The position numbers and the translations under genes were made by a program. From the NCBI GenBank assembly GCA_012184525.1, contig WOFQ01000058.1, forward strand, positions 1 through 64,000: 64,000 bases of DNA, written 5' to 3'. The DNA is from Xenoacremonium recifei. Taxonomy: Eukaryota > Ascomycota > Sordariomycetes > Hypocreales > Nectriaceae. This document shows, piece after piece, positions 21,201 to 33,476 of the stretch. The first letter of the stretch is position 1. Each line of letters opens with the position of its first letter. Below the pieces are notes generated by a model that was given only the letters and a program-made list of their open reading frames with translations, was not told where the DNA came from and searched no databases.

Positions 21201-22526
21201 ATGGGGTCACTCGACAGCAGTCAGTCCAAGCCTTTGGACATGACCGTCCTGGGCTTGAACTCGGGCACGTCAATGGATGGCATTGACTGTGCTCTGTGTC
21301 GGTTCAGGCAAGCTTCGCCAGACGAGCCTATGCATTTTGAGCTGCTCAAATATGACGAGATCCCCTTGGAGCAGACAATCAAGAAGAGAGTCATGAACAT
21401 GATTCTTCACAACTCGACTACACCTGAAGAATTGTCCGAGGTCAATGTCTTGCTCGGAGAAACATTTGCAGACGCCGTCAAGGTCTTTTCAAAACGGCAC
21501 AACATCTCGCTCTCGTCAATCGACGCCATAGGGTCGCACGGCCAGACAATCTGGCTGCTTAGCATGCCTGAAGACGGCCACACAAAGTCTGCTCTGACCA
21601 TGGCCGAGGGCTGCTTCCTCGCTTCGAGGACTGGCATCACTACTATTACTGACTTCCGTGTCTCGGACCAGGCGGCTGGGCGTCAAGGCGCGCCCTTGAT
21701 CGCCTTCTTCGACTCACTCGTTCTGCACCATCCCACCAAGCTCAGGGCGTGCCAGAACATCGGCGGCATTGCAAATGTCTGTTTCATTCCACCCGATGTC
21801 GATGGGGCACTCAACACTGAGTTCTTCGACTTTGACACGGGTCCTGGAAACGTCTTTATCGACGCGGCGGTGAGATACTTCACCAACGGCGAGAGGGAGT
21901 ATGACAGGGATGGTGCAATGGGCAAGGCCGGCAAGGTCGATCAAGAGATAGTGGATGAGTTTCTAATGACTCACCCCTATTTCTCGCTGGAACCTCCCAA
22001 GACTACTGGCCGGGAAGTGTTTCGGGATACTATTGCCCACGAACTGATCCAGAAGGGCATCAAGAAGGGCCTATCGCCCAACGACATCGTCGCCACCATC
22101 ACCCGAATCACAGCCCAAGCCATAGTCGAGCACTACAAGCGGTACATGCCCACGCAGTACGGGCCTTTAGCCGAGATCTTTATGTGCGGAGGCGGCGCCA
22201 AGAACCCTAACATCACTTCCTACTTGCAGGCGGCCTTCCCGGACACCGAGATCGTGATGCTCGATGTAGCGGGTATCCCTGCCGATGCAAAGGAGGCAAT
22301 CACATTTGCATGGCAGGGCATGGAGGCCATCGTGGGCCGGAGCATCCCTGTGCCGTCGCGGGTGGAAACGAGGAGGGAGTATGTACTTGGTAAGCTTAGC
22401 CCAGGGGAGAACTTCCGACGGGTGATGAAGATAGGCATGGACTTTGGAGAGGGGAGGGAGCATTTGCCGCCGGTGAGAGAGTTGGTAAATTATGTGAAGG
22501 GGGAGGTGTTCAACAACAAGGTATAA
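21201..22526 (+). CDS. AnmK-family anhydrosugar kinase, levoglucosan-kinase-like
   Basis: This is a single intronless frame of 441 residues. AnmK-family signatures are present: phosphate-binding SGTSMDGID (21-29), GSHGQT (111-116), DFRVSDQAAGRQGAPL (151-166; Asp156 is the likely catalytic base), NIGGIAN (186-192), DTGPGN (212-217), TGREVF (269-274) and CGGGAKN. Bacterial AnmK hydrolyses and phosphorylates 1,6-anhydro-N-acetylmuramic acid, but fungi make no peptidoglycan. The characterised fungal relative is levoglucosan kinase of Lipomyces starkeyi, of about this length, which converts levoglucosan to glucose 6-phosphate in the cytosol. The bacterial GGxGAPL appears here as GRQGAPL. The absence of introns, unlike most neighbours, is compatible with an old bacterial transfer. 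The adjacent divergent transporter supports a sugar-uptake role; the exact substrate is not proven. Confidence 0.88.
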   Translation: MGSLDSSQSKPLDMTVLGLNSGTSMDGIDCALCRFRQASPDEPMHFELLKYDEIPLEQTIKKRVMNMILHNSTTPEELSEVNVLLGETFADAVKVFSKRHNISLSSIDAIGSHGQTIWLLSMPEDGHTKSALTMAEGCFLASRTGITTITDFRVSDQAAGRQGAPLIAFFDSLVLHHPTKLRACQNIGGIANVCFIPPDVDGALNTEFFDFDTGPGNVFIDAAVRYFTNGEREYDRDGAMGKAGKVDQEIVDEFLMTHPYFSLEPPKTTGREVFRDTIAHELIQKGIKKGLSPNDIVATITRITAQAIVEHYKRYMPTQYGPLAEIFMCGGGAKNPNITSYLQAAFPDTEIVMLDVAGIPADAKEAITFAWQGMEAIVGRSIPVPSRVETRREYVLGKLSPGENFRRVMKIGMDFGEGREHLPPVRELVNYVKGEVFNNKV

Positions 22527-24437
22527 GGGGTGAAATGTATCTGTACGTTATGATGTTCTCCGAATACAGAACGAGAGACTTTGCTGTAGTCTACTAAGAC
22601 GTGAGGTTGATACGATAGTATGAGATGTCACACGTCAGTTGTGACTAACACTCAGCAGCATTATTCGCGTGCAAGCAAGGTTGTTCCCCCATTTGACCTA
22701 CCGGTTGTGACTCGCGTGTTATCATCTAGTCCTCGATCAAGACTTGATACCGCTATCAAGGTACCTTGATTTGAAGCGACCGGCTTGCGGAAGTCTGTGA
22801 GCCAGTTGTTAGTTTGCCTCAAGGCCTGGTTGACCATCCTGCAGCGTGCACTGAGCGCAACAATAATTCGTCCGTCGAGTTAAGATTTGCGCTGCGTAAG
22901 CATATAACACAGCCCTGATATGATGTTCAAGCGCCCGGGACCCGAGACGAGACACGACTGAAACGGGCTGTCGGGGTCTGAGCGAAAGCTTGTCCTGCAG
23001 CGGCCGAATCGGAGAATTCCGAGACTGCACAGCCTGGGCCGTATTCGGGACCAGGGCCAGGGAGGCGCTGGTTGACACGTCTGACAGTTGCAGACGGCAT
23101 GAAATGCTTCTTGCTAGCTTCGAGACGGGCGGCCGCCATCGATTTTGGACCTGTCTGGCACATGGCCTGTGGTCCCGTTGGATCCGGAGATACAGAGAAG
23201 AGAGTTGACGGTGGCTGTAGGCTTGCCTATTTCCGGTGCTGAAAGGCCTCTGGGGGATGGCCTAACGGTCCAGCCATGAACTACTATAGCATGCGTGTCA
23301 GGGCGGCCGTTTGCGGAGCCTCAGGAAATACGTGGCGACGAGGGTAGTCAACCTGGACTGATCTTGTTAGTTGTTGGAGAATGTCGGAGTAGGAAGTGGT
23401 CCGAGTACATTGGGGACGTGGAGGCCATGGGAGCCGGGGTTAGGACGGGAAGTTCACGCTTCAATCCTTGCGGCATCATCGACAAATGCCGGTCTCGGGT
23501 GCGGGTTGATTTGTCAGATTAGATGTCGTGAGAGCCCGGATGCTAGTGTTTGTACAAGTAAGGTGAAGGTTGCGTGCAATCCCGAATACGGGATGTACCT
23601 TAGAGGCAGCCAAGCAGCCCAGCAGCGAGTTTAAGCATGGCAAGTGCATGGCATGTCTCCAGCGCACCTTCTCCAGGTTCCATTTTCCCTTAATCTGTTA
23701 GAGAAACTGCCTGAGGTACGTCCGGTACGTACAACTCCGGACGGCCCGTCTCACCTTCCCCCCCTGGGCCTTCACGTCTCGCCTCCAGCAACTCCCAGCC
23801 GAAACTCTTCTTCGTTTATCTCATCCCAACGCCCTCCGCCTCGAATTCGTCTACAACATCCTCCGAGGCTTAAAGCCGGTCTTGAAGAGGATTTACCTCA
23901 TCCAAGTTCTACGCGACCTCGCAGCCCATCCCCAGAACAGGCTTAACCGGACGACGCCACCCCACCTTTTACCCTGACTCTTCATCCCCTCTCCGCTCTA
24001 GCTCCAATTCCATCGACGTCGTTGACTTCACGTCCCGTCGATTTAGGAGAAGTCTGGGACCCAGCTTGATAATACGGACGCCTGTCTCAGATCGGATAGC
24101 CGCCTCAGTTTCCACCAACTTCACCTTTGCCGCCTCGACTTCAACGCGACCTCCCACGGCGACAACGGCGCTTACCTCTCCTCGACCGTATTATATGTGC
24201 CTTGTTTGTTGGCCTGGCGGCCGCTGCGATAATAATAGCATACCCACACATCCTCATCGGCTCCTTCGCCCTAAGCTCTAAATCCGCCAACTGCCGCTGC
24301 TCTGACACGCTTCAGAGGGTCTTCGAGTGCGCCTCCCATTCTGTGTCAATATCGAAATTGTACGATTGCGAACACCACGACGATAGCGACGACTTCGGAC
24401 GAACGATTAAAACATTCTTGCAACCCAAGCGATCACA
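22527..24437. other. Intergenic region and long leader of the next regulator
   Basis: About 1.9 kb between two plus-strand genes. No domain-bearing frame was found. The last 700 bp turn rich in CCTC, CAAC and CGAC words, as in a fungal 5' leader. No tRNA or repeat was recognised. Confidence 0.55.
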
Positions 24438-27428
24438 ATGGACCATATGGGCTTCCAGATACCGGCCATGCCGCCGCCCCTCATAAACCAACCGCCACAA
24501 ATCTTCGGCTCATACGGCGTACCTGATGGCCTCCCCCAGCTTCCTCCGGAGCTGGCTGCGCAGATGTTCCCCGACTCGGCACTGCTGCTCGACGACTCCA
24601 ACGATGCTAAACGGAGAAGAATCGCGAGGGTAAGAAGCCTGTTGACGCCTTCCCGGCCCAACCGCCTGGCTCCCCGTTGAGACATGATATGCCATGTCTT
24701 GATTTTATACATGTGGTTCTGATGGCCAATCTAGGCTTGCGATATGTGTCGAAAAAAGAAGATCAAGTGCGATGGCAAATTACCAGCTTGCACTCATTGC
24801 ACCAATTACAAGGCCGAATGTGTTTTCACCCAAGTCGAGAAGAAGAGGGCACCTCCCAAAGGGTAAGCTTGCGAAACCTGTATACGGACGGGCTTCTAGG
24901 TTGGAACGCTGACGCCCCCATAGCGCCAAGTATATCGAAGGATTGGAAAACCGCCTGGGCCGTATGGAACATCTCTTGAGGCTCTCTGGCCTTCTTGAAG
25001 AAGACGATAATGCCACCGATTTGGGCGCTTTAGAGAAGAAATTGGCTGAAAGGAACCGCTCACGACATGTCTCCATGGCCGCTTCGTCGACGCCAACCTC
25101 GCCATCACAGGATACCGTTGGGACTGGACAGGACGGTACAAATTCGACGCCTCAGAGTACCTTGACTTCGCCGCCAGCGATCAAGGAGGAGAAAGAACAG
25201 TCCGCCACGCCGACTGTCGAGGATGCAAAAGAGGAGGAGGAGCAAGAGGAAGTAGAGGCATTGTCAGAGATGATGTGCTCACTCGTCACAAACAATTTTG
25301 GAGAGACGAGATTTATCGGTATGTTAATGTGTCGTCGTGAAACTAAAGACTCGGTCTGACTTAATCCAAACAGGCTCTTCTTCTGGGTTCTCAATCTTCT
25401 CACCGAAAGGCGTTTCCTGGGTTAACGGCAAGACGGGAGACGAGTCTTTCTCGCGCATGATTTCAGACGTGTCCATGGACGATCACAAATGGACTCGATG
25501 GAAGCCCGAGGTCTTTGAGGACCTGTTCCAAAGGCCAGTCTTCCGACCGCTTCCTCCGAAACCCGAAGCCATGTCGCTGCTCAAAGACTTCTTCGAGAAC
25601 TTCAACTGCATGTTTCCCTTGTTCCACCAACCAACATTCATGCACTTGGTCGAACTCCAATACTCGTCTGATCCGTACCAGGGATCTGGATGGTGGGCTA
25701 GTCTCAACGTCGCTCTAGCTATCGCGCATCGCTTGCGAGTTATGAGCAATCTAGTGCCGCAGGAGGAGGACGACAAGGCTTGGGGATATCTGAAAAATGC
25801 TATGGGCGTTTTCTCAGAGTTAACCATGCGGAACACGGATCTTCTTAGCGTTCAGGCGCTCCTGGGAATGGCTCTTTTCATGCAGGGTACTCCCAACCCC
25901 CAGCCAACCTTCCTTCTCATCGCCGCCGCTATCCGTCTGTCGCATAGCATAGGTCTGCATAAGCGAGGTACTGGGTTCAACCTCAACCCTATCGAAATCG
26001 AGCAGCGAAAGAGAGTCTTCTGGATTGCCTATATGCTGGATAAGGACTTGTGTTTGCGATCAGGCCGCCCCCCTGCACAAGACGATGATGATATGAACGT
26101 CGAGCTTCCCGATGCCGACCCTGCAGACTGCATTGGCAACATCCCGCTGGCGGATGGCAAGGGGAAGATGAACCTCTTCCGAGTCATGTGTGAATTCGCT
26201 GTCATCGAAAGCGAGGTATACAAGCGATTGTACTCGGTTCAAGCCACAAAGCAGTCAGATGGTGAACTACTCAACACTATTGGCGAGCTGGACCAGAAGC
26301 TCGAGGACTGGAAGGACAGCATCCCTATCGACTTCCGTCCGGAACACGAGATCAAAGCCTCCCATACCCCTCTTATCCTTCATGTTGTTATGCTTCATTT
26401 CACTTACTATAACTGTTTGACTACAATTCATCGCATGTCGGTTCATCGCGGGTTCTGGACCAGTCGGCTGTCCAACTACGCCATACAAGGCTTGAACGCT
26501 CGGCCCCTGAATCCGAGGGTCTATTCCTCTGCTGCGCTATGTACGGCGGCGGCTCGGGCGTCTATCTCTCTATTGAAGTACATCCCGCAGGGCGACTTCG
26601 CCTGTGTCTGGTGAGTTGAACTTCAATACAAGGAGTTTTCAAACTAACACTTGGGTCTTTAGGCTCGTCTTGTACTTCCCTGTTTCTGCGCTCGTGACGC
26701 TGTTCGGCAACATTTTGCAAAACCCTTTGGATCCACGAGCGAAATCCGATACGCGGTTGATGAATTTGGTGGTGACATTCTTATCAATGTTGGGTCAGGA
26801 GGCAGAGCAGGGAGGTGTCCATCGCATGCTGGGCATCTGCTCTGAGTTTGAGCGGATAGGAAAGAAGGTCATTGAGAAGGCCGAAAAAGAACAGTCATCG
26901 CGCCGCAAGCGCAAGCCTCAGGACACCACGGCGAAGACGACCACCTCGAATGCTGCAAAGACGGCTCCTCCGAATACTTCTTCGCCACAGACGTCCTCGA
27001 ATTCTGCGACCCCTGCTGCAGGACAGACTCCTCGACCTACCACAGCAGCATCAGGGGTCACGGGCACTCCTTCGAGCGTGACCAGCAGCCAGCAAAGGAG
27101 CAACACACTCTCACCACCCCAGGGAGGTGATCACGGTTCCTCTTACAGCCCTATGGCGGGCTCGTCACCGTCAATAACTTCTGCTGGCTGGCCGCGGGAA
27201 TTTCATGTCCCTCAGAACGGCGATTTCGACTCATTTTCATTCCCTTCTACAGGGGGCGCAAGCATGCAGTCGCCACCCATGGGCATACCGGGCTTCACGC
27301 AACCACTTCTCCCGGCAGACCTCTTCTCGCTGCCTATGACATTGGATTGGAATTGGGCCGAGATGAGTGGCGGGAACTATCCCACAATCGAAAATGGAAA
27401 TTTTGGACAGGAGCAACAGATGCAATGA
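24438..27428 (+). CDS. Large Zn2Cys6 transcription factor with coiled coil and fungal_trans domain
   Basis: Five exons (24438-24629, 24735-24862, 24924-25318, 25374-26610, 26663-27428) give 905 residues. The zinc cluster is rebuilt across the first intron: C-DM-C-RKKKIK-C-DGKLPA-C-TH-C-TNYKAE-C, residues about 66-93. It is followed by a linker and a leucine-rich dimerisation helix (YIEGLENRLGRMEHLLRLSG). An acidic Glu-rich segment precedes the regulatory domain, where FFENFNCMFPLFHQPTF and RKRVFWIAYMLDKDLCLRSG are typical fungal_trans words. The last 200 residues are Ser/Thr/Pro-rich and disordered, with a hydrophobic-aromatic end (LDWNWAEM) that could activate transcription. I cannot name the orthologue. 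It lies 1.9 kb downstream of the sugar kinase in the same direction, but a regulatory link is not shown. Confidence 0.88.
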
Positions 27429-28598
27429 TTGGAAAAAAGTGGGAAGGGGGAAGGGAAGAGGTGTACGGTGCATGATTGACACATGTACAGTATGTATTTT
27501 TGCACGTGTATTGAGAATACCAAAAGGATAATGTGTAACTGCGAATGGCTGGAATGCGCCGGCGTAATGAGAAACGGAACATGAGAGGGCGCACCACGAA
27601 TATGAGTTGCCTAGTTTTCTGTTTACATTCTCAAATTGAGTAACATATTGAGTTTTGGCACCTGATCGAGAGTACACATTCACATATAATTCAAGGCACC
27701 GAGTGAATCGCTAGTAATTGGGGCTTGATTGCGAAATCTACTGGTATCTTACCCAAATCACAACAAGACCCCGCTGCTGCGCTGAAGTTTCTGTAGAACT
27801 TTCCATCCACCCCTCTCAGCGGGAGACAAAGAAACCTCCCTCGCACGGGATCAACGACGCGCGTAGCGTCCTGCACCCTCCCTCCCTTGGTATTTTAGTC
27901 CGAACCCCCCCTCCCTGCAAAGACAAAGCATGGCGCGCGTAAAAGCAGAAAAACCGACGAGAACAAGGCGGTTCGCTAGGCGTCCGCAAAAGAGATGTCC
28001 TTCCCCTCCCTGAACCAGACCGTTGTTGTAGACCTCCCTCCGTTGCCACCCCTAGCCCTTTGTTTGTTTGTTGAGACAGTAGAAGACGCGAAATCGAGAA
28101 AAGACGAAGCAATAGACCTGTTGTACCTGAACGCCGTGCTGTGTGACTGGGTCCTGTTGATTCCCACGAGGGGAGTCATCGCAGGACGGAATAAGAAATC
28201 GATGGTGTGAGAAACCGGGGACGCAGAAGGACGTATCGAAAGAGCCGTAAGAAATGTTGACAGGCGGCTCTCCCGGTACGATGAGATGTAATTTTTTTGG
28301 TGGGTGGGTGTTTCGTTGCGTCTCCTCGGCGGTGAGGGTGGCCTCGTGTATCGTGATATATCCTGTACATATATTTGAAAAGCAAAAAAGAAAAACAAGA
28401 GCTGCAGTAGGAACCGAGAGACTCGTAGGAAGAGAACTTTTGCGCCGGATGTGATGCATGATGAGAGATTGCCCCCGAGGCCGTGCCACTGCCCTCCGAC
28501 GAGGGGGCTCATTAGGTCGTCGCGACAAGGCTGTTTAGTCGCGTGATGTGGGAATAAATCGCAGAGTAAAAACTGTTAGAACACTCGTTGAAGAGGAC
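27429..28598. other. Intergenic region between convergent genes
   Basis: 1.17 kb separating the stop codons of the regulator and Med19. Frames on the minus strand (about 27976-28528) are open by chance: they overlap each other in different frames and carry no domain. C-rich patches occur near 27905-27920. No supported feature. Confidence 0.5.
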
Positions 28599-29916
28599 TC
28601 AGGCGCCAACCATGCCCGGGCCGTAGCTCTGCTGTCGCATGGCGCTGGGGTATGGTGAGGCGTTCCCTGGGTTCTATGCGATTTGTGTCAGAGCAGAAAC
28701 GCATCCACAGAGGTTGTGGTGTCTTTACCTTCTTCCGACGCTTTTGGCCACCCTCGCCTTCACCAGTCGAGTAGCCGGTGTCAATACCACCATCGTCATC
28801 GGGGAAACCCTCGCCGTAACCTTCGAAGCTGCTATCGCCGTAGGTTCGCTTCTTGATATTTCGCCGTGGCCGCGCAGGATCCTGACCCGGCGCGGCTTGC
28901 GGTTTTATCCTGACCAGCGGGTTGGGCGTTCCTGGTATGGGGGTATTTGGTGCTGAAGGTCTCGCTGATAGAGGTTGCTTCGATCCGTCGCTGCCTGAGG
29001 GAGCCAAGTCTCCCAGGACCGAGGTATCCCAAACAGCCTTCGATATGGGGCCCTTGGCCATCGTCATTGCGCGTCCTAGACTCGATATAGTCGCTTCCGA
29101 GAGGCCGTCTGATATCTCTCGACCCTTGACGTGGTGGACATTCCATTCTAGATCGGGGACCTGGAGCATAGCCATGAACTCTGATGGGGCATCTTCCTTC
29201 TTCTTTGAAACGTCGAAGTGGCCGGCCACACCTAAGCGCTTGATGTGACCCTTGTAAGTTTTTCGCAACGCATTCTTCTCGCCGTTGGGCTTTTCTCGTG
29301 CTACTTCGGCGGCCAGACTGCTAAGGTTGAACATGTCGTAAAGGTCTTCACTCATGCGCGGCAAAGACTCGGGGTGGGCTAGATACAGCTCGCGTTAACA
29401 CACAACATTCAAAGCGGGGGAAGAGGTTGAAGCGATTCCCAGCGCGCAAAGAAGCAGAAGAGCGGCGGCAGCGGCTCCGGCCCCGGAAACGATGCCAAAG
29501 TCACCACCGGGGCCGGGGCCATGACCGGGGAAAGGGAGCGAGAGCGGATTCGGAATCTGGTGATGGTGGTGATGCGCAGGGAGGGCAGTGAAGGGAGTCT
29601 TACGAGTTTGGCAAAGCAGATATTTCTTCCCCACATCGAGATGCAGGTCCTCTATACCCAGCTTGCTTTCCTCGACGTGAATCTTCTTCTGCTCGCGGTC
29701 GCCAGTGTCGTCGACGGACCGCTTCCGCTTCTGGGGTGAGTCGTCAGCCATGGTGACGTCGAGCTGCGAGGCGCTGCCGTTGACGCTGTGGGCGGGCGTC
29801 GGGAGGGTCGAGGCCGTGGGCGCCGCCGACATGGAGCCGGTGAGGCTGGATGCTGGTTCCGACGTCCCGGGAGAGAATTGCGACGGGCTCTGGGGCGTCT
29901 GGGGATGGAACGACAT
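28599..29916 (-). CDS. MED19: Mediator complex subunit 19 (Rox3)
   Basis: Three exons (29604-29916, 28729-29378, 28599-28673) with introns of 225 and 55 bp give 345 residues. The N-terminus MSFHPQTPQSPSQFSP and the words HSVNGS, LGIEDLHLDVGKKYLLCQT, DLYDMFNL, EKPNGEKNALRKTYKGHIKR and LEWNVHHVKG are characteristic of fungal Med19/Rox3. The third exon adds NPGNASPYPSAMRQQSYGPG, matching the conserved fungal end, so the small last exon is real. The protein belongs to the head module of Mediator and links RNA polymerase II to activators in the nucleus. The frame stays open upstream of the chosen ATG across a polypyrimidine leader, but no in-frame ATG exists there. Confidence 0.95.
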
Positions 29917-31001
29917 GATGCGATGCCCCCGGGACGGGCTGATCGCCGACGGCGGCGAGAGCGCGTGGGCGGGCGGAGGCGGAGGCGGCAGAGGAGGAGA
30001 GAGCGGGAGAGAGAGAGAGAGGAGAGGAGAGGAGAGGGCCTGGCGCTCCGCTCTCGTGTCTGGTCCCTTCTGCTCTAGTTGAACGTCATGCACTGGACTG
30101 GGTGGGATTTTTCTCTGCTCGGCTGGAAATCGGCGCGGACGAGATCGGGACAGGCGTCAGAGCGGCGGCACGGGGGCGGCGAGGTCCGGGGCGCGGCTCT
30201 GAGCAGAGGAGAGAGATGGCGATCGACTTCGGCGGGCAGCGCGGGATTCTCAGTGGCAGAGTCGTCGTGGTCGGGCGGCGGCTGGGCGGTATCGTAGGGG
30301 TTGTTTGATGGAGGTTGGAATCGGGGGCGAACCAGGTGGTGCCGGGAATCTGAGAAGAGAAGGCGGAGGGTGGAATGAGTGGAGTGGAGCGGAGGGAGCG
30401 AGAAATTGGGAGCCTGAAAGACGAGGCACCATGCCCGTTTGACAGGCAGCCTTCCCTTCCTTCCCTTCCTTCTTTGAGGCCCGCCTGCCTTTGTCAGCCA
30501 GTCAAGCCACCGAGGCGGAGAACCCGATGGCGCACGGACCACCTACACTGACAGCCCGCCCACAGTACTAAACTGTGCTCCCACACTCAGTCAGTCTGTA
30601 ACGGAGCACGGCGGGGATCTTGACTTGACCTTCAGTTCCGACACTTTAAAACGCTTGGAGGCACAGCCAATTCAATCGCAACTGAGATGTCGACGCAATC
30701 AGCAATCCTACCCTGCCAACTCACTCTGAATGGATTTTTTTCTCACTCCCTTTCTTTGTGCCGCCTTCAGGGCGAGCAACGCTGCCACGTCAGATATCCA
30801 CCCACCCTTGACCACTGATTCACGGTGCATACAGCTCGCTGTCCGTCTGACACCTGCACGTCACTGCTGGGAACAAAACACGGCTGTTGGACACATCAAA
30901 TGGGAAACAATAGATGCAGCTCTTCTCCAGCAAATCTACAGAATTTGCCTAAATGAATCTCTTCGCAGAACACTATAATCTCCCCTCAAGTAACGCTGTG
31001 A
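29917..31001. other. Upstream region of Med19
   Basis: 1.1 kb containing the Med19 promoter and leader, with a polypurine tract at about 29990-30038, and the downstream region of the amino-acid permease. No further gene was seen. Confidence 0.55.
29990..30038. repeat. GA-rich polypurine tract in the Med19 leader
   Basis: An almost unbroken run of G and A including (GA)6-type and GGAGA units. Read on the gene strand it is a CT-rich tract about 75-120 bp before the start codon, a common element of fungal housekeeping promoters. Confidence 0.7.
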
Positions 31002-32739
31002 TCAATCAAGCACCGTCTCTTTGCCCTTTCTCCATGGGCTAAAGAGCTCCCGCATTTCGGCCCAAAATCCGACAACTGGTTCCACCACGGAATCCTCGTA
31101 GGCCTGGATAAGAGGACGCTCCCAGGTAAGATCAACTTCATGAGGTCTAATATACTTGGTCTTCTTGATGATCTTCCAACCAAAGAATATGATAGGAGCC
31201 AACAGCTGCATAGAATAGTTGGCAAAGAAATTGGAGACGCTCCAAGGGCTGAAGGAGGTGTATCCGTAGCAGAGAAGGATAATAAACTCAACAGCAATAG
31301 AAATATACGCGCCATAAGGCTGGAAGTATCCGTAATAAGGCCGACTTTTCCGGTCGACACCTTGGGCGTTACAAGCCCTATAATAATTAACGAATGTGAT
31401 AGAGATGATTAAGTAGGTAATCATGCCGCCTCCAGTAATGATATTGATCAGCCAGTTTAACACTTTAGCCGAACCATTTGACAGCTGAAGGAATGAGAGC
31501 AAAGGGAAAAGCATAACCACACAGAAGCAGTAGATCGGTACGCCACTTCGAGTGCAGTATCGGAGAAATCGAGGTGCTCTGCCCTCCAAGGCTAAGCTGT
31601 AGAGGGTTCGGGTTGCGCAGTATGTATAAGTGTTCCCAGCAGAAAAGATGGAGGTGAGAATCAAAGCATTGATGAGATGTGGTAGGATGCCGATGCCCAG
31701 CGACTCCATGGCTATAACGTAGGGAGAAGCTGCTGCGGTGCCGCTGCCGTCACCGCTTCCAAAGTAGACTTTCACCAGGGTTGGCTGGTTGTAAGGAATA
31801 ACGACCCCGACGGCTAAGGCACTAAACACAAAGAAAATGCCAAACCGATAGTAAATCGTCTTAAAAGCCGACTTGATATATACAGTGGGATGCTTCGATT
31901 CTGCTGCAACCATACTGATATATTCAGGACCAACAATGGTGAAAGCTGCGCTCCAAAGAGCGGCGAGGAAGCCCTCAAATCGTCCGATGTCGCCGTTTGA
32001 AATATACTGTGCAAATGCGCCGGGATTTGACCAGTATCTGAAGCCGTATGCGTCATGCTGAGGGTTGCCACCAACCATCGTGATAAAAGTGAAAGCAAAT
32101 AGAATGAAGATGAGGATGAGTTTGCCTCCGGATAACCAGAACTCGGACTCGCCATAAAATCGAACCGCTAGGACATTCAGAATACTACAAAAGTCAGTAC
32201 TAAAGTCACCAGGAATTCAGAGGATCATTTTACCCATAGCAGACAATGACGGCAGCACATATGCCAGCTGTAGGTCCAGGGTTCGTCATATCACTATCCC
32301 AAAAGGAGAGAACAAGATTCAAGGCGGTAATCTCGAAAGGAATGAGCAGAGCCTCATAGATAAAAAAGTTCCATCCAGCAAGGAAGCCCAACGCATCATC
32401 AACCCAATAACCGGCAAGACGGACAAACCCCCCCGCGACTGGCATATAGGTATTCATTTCAGCCGTTGAGTTATTCACAAGCCCGACAACGAAGGAGTAG
32501 AGAGTATAGGCGATAAGGAGGCTACCAGGGCCGCCTTTGGCTAAGGCACCGCCGATACTAATGAACAGAGCTGTTCCAATAGAGCCGCCCGTTGCAATGA
32601 GTTGGATTTGGCGGTTGCCGAGACGGCGGTGCAGGCCGCCCATCTGGGCATTGCTAACCTGGTTTTCCAAGTGCTGGACGCTCCCCGAGACGGAGGGGTT
32701 GAGTTCCAGTGTGTTGTCATTCTTTTCGTCAGAGGACAT
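31002..32739 (-). CDS. Amino-acid permease (YAT/APC family)
   Basis: Two exons (32234-32739 and 31002-32184; 49-bp intron) give 562 residues. The start is the ATG of MSSDEKND; the upstream in-frame codon is TTG. The first membrane helix region HRRLGNRQIQLIATGGSIGT is the hallmark of fungal YAT-type amino-acid permeases. It is followed by MPVAGGFVRLAGYWVDDALG, ALWSAAFTIVGPEYISMVAAE and the YYFNY-like region NYYRACNAQGVDRKSRPY. About twelve hydrophobic segments are present with cytosolic termini. Such permeases import amino acids or related zwitterions across the plasma membrane. Two copies of the cluster motif CGGTCCG lie about 430 and 505 bp upstream, linking it to the dehydrogenase/CoA-transferase pair. 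The substrate cannot be read from sequence. Confidence 0.9.
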
Positions 32740-33167
32740 TTTGGCTAAGCACTCGTACTTGGACAAGGCCGAAGAGGGAGGAGATATGTGGGAGGGAAAG
32801 CAGCACGAAATTGGCTGGTCAAGGTATGGTTATTGTTATATCTGACAACAATCCGGGGGCTTCTTGAGTTACGCTTCGTCTTTTCAAGGTTAGGCACACC
32901 CTGCAGTCTATGTACATCTATCCGTGCCATAACGGGAGTCGAGACCCGAGCGACAGATCAGCAAAATGACCGTTCTCCAGACTGCTGCTGGGTCAGAACA
33001 TGGGGAATCTCAAGGCTTCCCCGGACCCCGCGAAACCAGCCCATCGTCAGGTTTGAACCCCATGGTCTGCTGTTTTCACCCCCTCGTGAGATTAATGTGT
33101 ATGAATACAGAAGCCAAAGAGAGATATTGGACGGATCGAGGTTCATCAGGACTGATTCTGGTGGGTA

Positions 33168-33174
33168 CGGTCCG
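33168..33174. promoter_or_regulatory. CGGTCCG element, copy 1
   Basis: CGGTCCG within GGGTACGGTCCGGATC. CGG and CCG separated by one base is an inverted-triplet arrangement of the kind bound by Zn2Cys6 dimers. Confidence 0.5.
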
Positions 33175-33237
33175 GATCAATTAGTATTGACTGGGGTTAT
33201 AAAGGGTGCCATGATCGTCATGAAGGTCGTTCGAGGT

Positions 33238-33260
33238 GGGAACGGTCCGGCATCCGGCCC
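33238..33260. promoter_or_regulatory. Cluster motif, copy 2 (long form)
   Basis: GGGAACGGTCCGG (33238-33250) is followed directly by CATCCGGCCC (33251-33260). Both blocks recur, in the same order and orientation but 6 bp apart, at 38478-38506 in the dehydrogenase/CoA-transferase promoter. Confidence 0.65.
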
Positions 33261-33476
33261 TAACGCACTCATGACTCGATCTGATTCGCGAATGCAATCC
33301 CTCGCCTAAGCTGGCTTGAACGACACCAAAAAGTAGAACGATCATTTTGTCACTGGCATAGCGCGAGAGAAAAGACTTGTACGGGGAATTGAATAACTTT
33401 GTCTCTTAATGCTAGAATGCGATATTATGACCGAAATTGCTAATACTACAGAGTTACTCAAGAGAATCATAATCTC

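Larger units (their letters stand above)
32740..33476. promoter_or_regulatory. Permease upstream region carrying cluster motifs
   Basis: 737 bp between the permease start and the cupin stop. The region has no gene. It contains two CGG-T-CCG elements at 33168-33174 and 33238-33260 (separate entries). Confidence 0.6.

Noticed and set aside
27976..28528. Overlapping minus-strand open frames of 158-178 codons
   Set aside because: No domain, low-complexity translation, frames overlap each other, and the position is the 3' intergenic region of two convergent genes.
29917..30093. N-terminal extension of Med19 through the polypyrimidine tract
   Set aside because: The open frame begins at GTG and has no ATG; conserved fungal Med19 begins at MSFHPQTPQ.
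33030..33100. Possible minus-strand tRNA B-box (GGTTCAAACC)
   Set aside because: The last B-box positions do not fit and no A-box or cloverleaf is found upstream on that strand.
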